Positions 59,513 to 64,000 of a stretch of 64,000 nucleotides of DNA are shown here, in pieces. Numbering within the stretch: position 1 is the first letter of the stretch; the number at the start of each line of letters is the position of its first letter. A program made the translations under genes and the position numbers. The stretch is from Agapetus fuscipes (taxonomy: Eukaryota; Arthropoda; Insecta; Trichoptera; Glossosomatidae), in assembly GCA_951799405.1 (NCBI GenBank), contig OX637337.1, positions 17,172,347 to 17,236,346 of the forward strand, read 5' to 3'. The notes under the pieces are model-generated. The model saw only the letters and a program-made list of their open reading frames with translations. It made no database searches and had not been told where the DNA came from.

Positions 59513-59988
59513 TAAGAGAAATATTTTTTGTACCACATTTAATGATACGCATACCAACGAAAATTTTATCTGTTGACCCAATTGACTAAAGCTGCAAAAA
59601 CTTGTCACATTTTCAGATCATATATTTGGTTTGTGCTTTTAAGGTATTTCAAAAGCGAATTTAAGAAAAAATGGATTGCTGCAAGCTACAAAGATAAACG
59701 GTTCTTGCAAACAAATAAAAAGTAGCTTGACTGCTCTATTCAATTGCCTTTTTTGCACCTGTATTAGGTACAAACAAAGGAGCAGGAGGACGGCCTGCTA
59801 AATCATTTGAAGATAGTTCTGATCGCACTAAACGCCGAAAAAAAATTCTCGTGAGCAATGTAATAGAGATGTACTGCACAGACTATTACTGACCTCGGAC
59901 CATGTTCTATAAATCCATGCCTCGGACCCATATTTAAGTTGCAATAGACCAAGGCAGCATCAAAAAGGTGTTTAATTTTCGCTTGAGG
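59513..59988. other. Intergenic, nothing recognised
   Basis: No repeat or exon assigned. Confidence 0.3.
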
Positions 59989-60447
59989 CAATAGGGTAAT
60001 TTCACATAATTTTTTTATTTCATAAAATGATAGACTACCTTTGAAAAAATGCATCTGCGTTTTTTAAAAAAATATATCTGGCTTGGATTTTAAACTACAG
60101 CTCTGTAAAATTCGCCCATTTTCGATTTCCGCTAAAACAGCTCATTTTTTTTATTCGCGTCACACGCTCAGGCGGATGTGACGTCAATGGATCTCACGAT
60201 GTATGGAGTGTACCGTTAAGTCTTCTAAGACCCATGGATCCATCTACGTAATTTTGACGTCACAGCGTGTTTCTTCGGCCCCCCTGCGTTTTGGCGGTAT
60301 TCAAATTCTTGACATTTTATTTTTGAAAATTATCAATGGTAACTTTATTTTTACTATATAAAAAATATATGGTTGTGATCCTTGAAATGTATTCTACACA
60401 ACCATAGTATTTTAAACCGTTTTCCCAACCACTGCAATTACCCTATT
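59989..60447. mobile_element. MITE with CAATAGGGTAATT ends, copy 2
   Basis: Reverse-oriented relative of 11206-11650. Ends CAATAGGGTAATTTCA and TGCAATTACCCTATT. It carries the same two TGACGTCA sites. Confidence 0.75.
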
Positions 60448-60497
60448 CATTTAATGGTTCCTGTCCTGCGATTCATTGCTTTCCTCGAGATGAAGCT

Positions 60498-61058
60498 GTG
60501 GAAGAAGACGAAAAGGACAACCCTGATGATGTAAATGACGAAGAGGACAACGCTGATGATGTAGATGACGAAGAGGACAACGCTGATGATGTAGATGACG
60601 AAGAGGACAGCGTTGATGATAAAGATGACGAAGAAGACAACGCTGATGATGTAGATGACGAAGAGGACAGCGTTGATGATAAAGATGACGAAGAGGACAA
60701 CGCTGATGATGTAGATGACGAAGAGGACAACGCTGATGATGTAGATGACGAAGAGGACAGCGTTGATGATAAAAATGACGAACAGGACAACGCTGATGAT
60801 GTAGATGACGAAGAGGACAGCGTTGATGATAAAGATGACAAAGAGGACAACGCTGATGATGTAGATGACGAAGAGGACAGCGTTGATGATGCAGATGACG
60901 AAGAGGACAGCGTTGATGATAAAGATGACGAAGAGGACAACGCTGATGATGTAGATGACGAAGAGGACAACGCTGATGATGTAGATGACGAAGAGGACAA
61001 CGCTGATGATAAAGAGGACGAAGAGGACAACGCTGGTGATGAAGATGATGATGAATAA
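60498..61058 (+). CDS. Acidic repeat ORF, possible low-complexity protein
   Basis: An 18-unit array of a 30-bp repeat (60507-61046) keeps one frame open for 186 residues: DEEDNADDVD and DEEDSVDDKD units alternate irregularly, ending EDEDDDE and TAA. The open start is GTG; no in-frame ATG precedes it, so an upstream exon would be needed. Because the unit is a multiple of three, other frames and the reverse strand are open too (Ser-rich, Ile/Val-rich), so openness proves nothing. AATAAA overlaps the stop (61055). It lies between a MITE and the 3' end of transglutaminase 2, in convergent orientation. I do not assign a function. Confidence 0.35.
   Translation: MEEDEKDNPDDVNDEEDNADDVDDEEDNADDVDDEEDSVDDKDDEEDNADDVDDEEDSVDDKDDEEDNADDVDDEEDNADDVDDEEDSVDDKNDEQDNADDVDDEEDSVDDKDDKEDNADDVDDEEDSVDDADDEEDSVDDKDDEEDNADDVDDEEDNADDVDDEEDNADDKEDEEDNAGDEDDDE
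60507..61046. repeat. 30-bp minisatellite, 18 units
   Basis: Unit GACGAAGAGGACAACGCTGA-TGATGTAGAT with a second type (AGCGTTGATGATAAAGAT ending). Confidence 0.93.
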
Positions 61059-61240
61059 AATGACACTAATCAACAAATAGATGATAAACAAATTTTGTAA
61101 TTTACTTGATTTAGATGTATATTTTTTTTATAAGCAATCATTTAGAAAAAAGTCGTTTAATTTTTTTTTATTTTATATGTATGTAAATAAACAATTAATT
61201 TAGTTGAAAACTGTTTTTATTATTATTTTAAACTGTTTTT

Positions 61241-61367
61241 ATTTGAAAATTGTGTGAAAAACGTTTTGACCAGCTTTTGGGGTCTATACTCGTTATAGTG
61301 CGCCGCTAGTCACTGGAGATGCTGAGTATAGGTGGTTCTGGACACGTAAAGTGATTAAGTAATTCAC
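61241..61367 (-). other. Transglutaminase 2 3' UTR with poly(A) signal
   Basis: AATAAA on the minus strand at 61241-61246, about 125 bases after the stop. The segment 61305-61356 is shared with 30018-30070 (GTGGTTCTGGACACGTAAAG). Confidence 0.5.
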
Positions 61368-61511
61368 TCATGAAGAATCCACCGTGACCTCCAAATGCCC
61401 GTCGACATCTGTCAGCTCGTTGGACGTGAATTTTGCTGTGATGACGTTTTTTCCTGGCCTTGGAATGGCCAATTTGATGGAAGCAGAAGCGCATGTCCCA
61501 GGAGCAATATC
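61368..61511 (-). CDS. Transglutaminase 2 last exon
   Basis: Acceptor TTTTTTAG. It encodes DIAPGTCASASIKLAIPRPG, KNVITAKFTSNELTDVDGHL and EVTVDSS, TGA. Confidence 0.9.
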   Translation of the reverse strand, partial: DIAPGTCASASIKLAIPRPGKNVITAKFTSNELTDVDGHLEVTVDSS

Positions 61512-63884
61512 CTAAAAAAGACCAAGGTTGAAATTCAAATCATTTTGTAGAAAGATTATGGAATTAATTGAATGAGCTGCGGTTAAGGGTTCCTTTACTT
61601 ATAAATTGGTATATAGTTGATCAACCATACTAAAAAAATGGTTCACTTTGCCAATGTCACCATAGTTTCAAAGAAGATTAATAAGAGTTGCAGGGCTTAT
61701 GTTCATGTGAGATTTGGTTTTTGTGTTGTAAGATCACATGCATAAGCTTGAACTTATACCTGTTTGCTTGTGGGCATGCATTTAATATGAATCTTAAATG
61801 TAATATTTGTAAATCACGCTGTATTACAGTTACGCAGTTACATTGAATAGTTGACACGTTTTGGTCATACTAAAGCAGAAAAAGAGCTTGTGCAATGTCA
61901 TTGCTAAAACTGTTTTACAAGATATCGGACGAATGCTAAAGAAAAAATATTGAATTTATGGAGTCATTGAAATTAGAATGTTGCGTTTTCATGAAAAAGA
62001 GCATTGGAAATAGACAAGAAACATTGATGTCCAAATGTCTCATCCTTCAAAATGAAAAAAAAAAACACTTGTTGCTTCGGAATATCGAAGAGCGGACTTG
62101 GATCAGGGGGTAAGGGTTCTGTTTCGTGCTTTCCAGGAAAGAGAGAGTTTGTCAGACATGGTCATCTGACTTTGGTAGGCAGGACACGTGAAGAAGAAGA
62201 GATTTTAAAATAAAACAATTACCTCGTTCAGTCTGATGACTTGATTTTGTGGCAGACCACACCCTCCCACTGTGAACTGTCCTTTCTTCAAAGGAATGGG
62301 TAAAGGATTGGAGAGATTCAACTCCGCGTCGATCGTTTGACCCAAAACTGCTTTCCCCCCTTTGAGAGCAATTTTGATATCGGGTTTCCTCACTCTGAAG
62401 TCGTCTTGAGCAAAGAATTCATAATTTGTGTCCACCACTTTGGCCATGCAGATTATGTTGAATGCAGACTGGAAGTAAATGGTACAAACAATTTAATTAT
62501 GAGACAAAAAGTTTTGTAGATTTACAGCTACCATCAAGGGTTAGGTTGCTTGAGAGACCAAATTGAATCTGGTTTTTTGCACTTTACTCTAAAGCAAAGA
62601 TTGAGTGTCTCAAAGCTTTAGGAAGAAAAACGCCTTCTTTTTGTCAAAAGGTGATGAAGGACAGGATTTACGTAGTACCTTGCATGAAGTGAGTCATCGG
62701 CCATTGCAAAGGCGCTTGTCCATATTTTTGTGCGATGGATTTTGATACATCGCTTAAAGAGTTTTATTAAACTTAGCTCTCTCAAAGAAGCAAGAGTGAC
62801 ATTCCAAGCTGTTGAATCAATACAAGTCTCAAACAATAAAGCACATGGTTTACTTTTCCAAGTATAATTTTTTTCAACAGATTTTTTCATAATTACCTGG
62901 TGCACAAGGCGTTGAAAGTATTCATCAAATGTCACCATCATTTGGAACTCCTCAGTCGACATAGCATTGACAAGTTTGCTGAATCTGCTAGTTTTGACCA
63001 CGGCACCCAGTTTTCCTGTGTATGACACACTGTTCACCTTCAAATTGCCCTCCAGGGTGTGACTCTGTTGTGATGTGTTGGTTACAATTACACCCTGAAA
63101 TAAAAACATTTTCAAGAACTTAAATTTGTCATCATAAACAAATGCTGATTGATAATTAAAACTTGTTCTGATGATTTATTTTGTGAGTACTGTTTTGGTG
63201 TGAATCACATCTCAAAAGTCATCTCTGTGTTTGGTCGGTGCTTAAGAAAGCGCCAATCTTTCAAGCAAGACTTTTTTATTGCGATTGCGTTTTTGAAAAT
63301 TGAATATTATTTTGTTTGTGTCACATTGGTAATTCAGCTCTCAACTTTTTAATGAAAAGTCTTAAGTGTTCATCACTGGAATAGGAATTATTTTTTTGAC
63401 TTAAGGAAGATATTAAGATCCGCCGTACTGTCCACTTTTCACGTGAATTAGTTCTGACTTTCGGGGGAAAAAATCTGAAATGCGTTTGTACAAGTATGGT
63501 AATGATAAAAAAGACTCACCACCGAAAATGTTTCACCAATTTTGATGTCATCCCTCAAAGCGAATTGAATTTTGATATCGCTAAAGTCTTGGATATATAA
63601 CTTGGTGTATAGACTTTCTGTCATGTGTAGGGCATTGAGTACTGCGATCCTCTCTTCCCTGCTTTTTTCTGGGTATTTGTAATTCAGCGTTATATCCTAT
63701 TATACATAACGATCAATGTTATTTTTTATTTAAATTGATGGATTATAATTGATTTTATTTTTATTTTACTTACTTCTCGAATCATTTTCCCAACTGCCTT
63801 TGTTGAAATGAACTGTCCAACACTAACACAATCTTTTGAGATAAATTTGAGAGGTTTTCCTTCTCCGCAATGTCTCCATACAAC
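61368..63884 (-). CDS. Transglutaminase 2, 3' half (gene span, 5 exons, partial)
   Basis: Exons 63884-63774, 63696-63520, 63094-62897, 62468-62223 and 61511-61368 join to 876 nt, 291 residues plus stop. They correspond one to one to exons 8-12 of transglutaminase 1: lengths 111, 177 (180 in TG1), 198, 246 and 144 (186 in TG1), all phase 0. The part present is the core/barrel linker ([16 protein letters not shown]) and both C-terminal beta-barrels. The catalytic exons lie beyond the window. It ends shorter than TG1 (HLEVTVDSS), lacking the Asn/Thr-rich tail. Confidence 0.9.
61592..61815 (+). repeat. C-family repeat in transglutaminase 2 intron
   Basis: TTCCTTTACTTATAAATTGG, GGTTCACTTTGCCAATGTCA and GGGCATGCATTTAATATGAA. 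Confidence 0.75.
62223..62468 (-). CDS. Transglutaminase 2 penultimate exon
   Basis: Encodes [33 protein letters not shown] and NPLPIPLKKGQFTVGGCGL; donor GTAATT. Confidence 0.92.
62897..63094 (-). CDS. Transglutaminase 2 exon (as TG1 exon 10)
   Basis: Encodes GVIVTNTSQQSHTLEGNLKV to DEYFQRLVHQ; acceptor TATTTCAG, donor GTAATT. Confidence 0.92.
63165..63280 (-). repeat. B-family SINE fragment in transglutaminase 2 intron
   Basis: The reverse strand reads TCTTGCTTGAAAGATTGGCG, then GATTCACACCAAAACAGT. Reversed, head lost. Confidence 0.6.
63520..63696 (-). CDS. Transglutaminase 2 exon (as TG1 exon 9)
   Basis: Encodes [20 protein letters not shown] to DIKIGETFSV; donor GTGAGT. One codon shorter than the paralogue. 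Confidence 0.92.
63774..63884 (-). CDS. Transglutaminase 2 exon (as TG1 exon 8)
   Basis: Encodes [37 protein letters not shown]; donor GTAAGT. Confidence 0.92.
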
Positions 63885-64000
63885 CTAAAAGAAGACGACC
63901 ATGAGAATATGACAATATGTTTATTTTCTACTTCGAGTCAGCTTCACACCGTATTGCCACAGTGACGAGCGATTTATATTTCTCTCTGGTTCCCCTTGTA

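Noticed and set aside
60447..61091. Hydrophobic Ile/Val and Ser-rich reverse ORFs (214 and 197 residues)
   Set aside because: They are the reverse frames of the 30-bp array; the repeat length alone keeps them open. Not membrane proteins.
1..64000. CRISPR arrays, operons, prokaryotic defence or transferred bacterial gene clusters
   Set aside because: All supported genes are spliced and eukaryotic; the direct repeats found are minisatellites or retroelements.

Overview
The window is intron-rich, AT-rich (GC not counted, clearly low) metazoan nuclear DNA, most likely arthropod. The grounds are short conserved exons with GT/AG borders, annulin-like transglutaminases with an acylatable N-terminus, a BEL/Pao retrotransposon, and many tRNA-derived SINEs and MITEs. 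I cannot name the species. No prokaryotic signals (operons, Shine-Dalgarno sites, CRISPR) are present.

Four host loci can be built exon by exon with matching splice phases. (1) An unrecognised coiled-coil protein gene on the minus strand (exons 11148-10856, 12768-12638, 14004-13959, 14311-14077). (2) NEDD8 on the plus strand (14597-14614, 14711-14841, 15484-15577), head-to-head with the first gene across about 0.25 kb. (3) A complete 12-exon transglutaminase on the minus strand, from 18573 back to a first exon at 56636-56747, whose 27.5 kb first intron fills the middle of the window. (4) The last five exons of a second, tandem transglutaminase on the minus strand (63884-61368), whose 5' half lies beyond the right edge. 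Exon lengths and phases of (3) and (4) agree almost completely, so they arose by tandem duplication.

Almost everything else is transposon-derived. A BEL/Pao element (2900-9025) keeps a 3' LTR but has two frameshifts, one stop codon and no visible 5' LTR; a related solo LTR with a 5-bp target duplication lies in a transglutaminase intron (27097-27670). A young, internally deleted Ty3/gypsy element (47955-49655) has LTRs that read as identical. At least a dozen non-LTR retrotransposon 3' ends are scattered on both strands. Three abundant short families, called A, B and C here, number about 11, 7 and 18 copies or fragments. A and B have tRNA-like heads. B shares its 3' tail with a CR1/L2-like LINE in the window. 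C follows the end of another LINE ORF at three loci. Several MITE families are present, one with a TAA duplication typical of PIF/Harbinger.

The most interesting points are the hidden N-terminal exon of the first transglutaminase (a Met-Gly start with a cysteine cluster, suggesting dual acylation and membrane or exosome targeting), the SINE/LINE tail partnership, a composite B-A SINE found twice with the same junction, a 56-bp minisatellite born from a LINE C-terminus, a near-perfect 127-bp-arm palindrome, and a set of covarying hairpins ending in a conserved AAACGT-like word. I found no gene cluster that looks like a new biochemical system.
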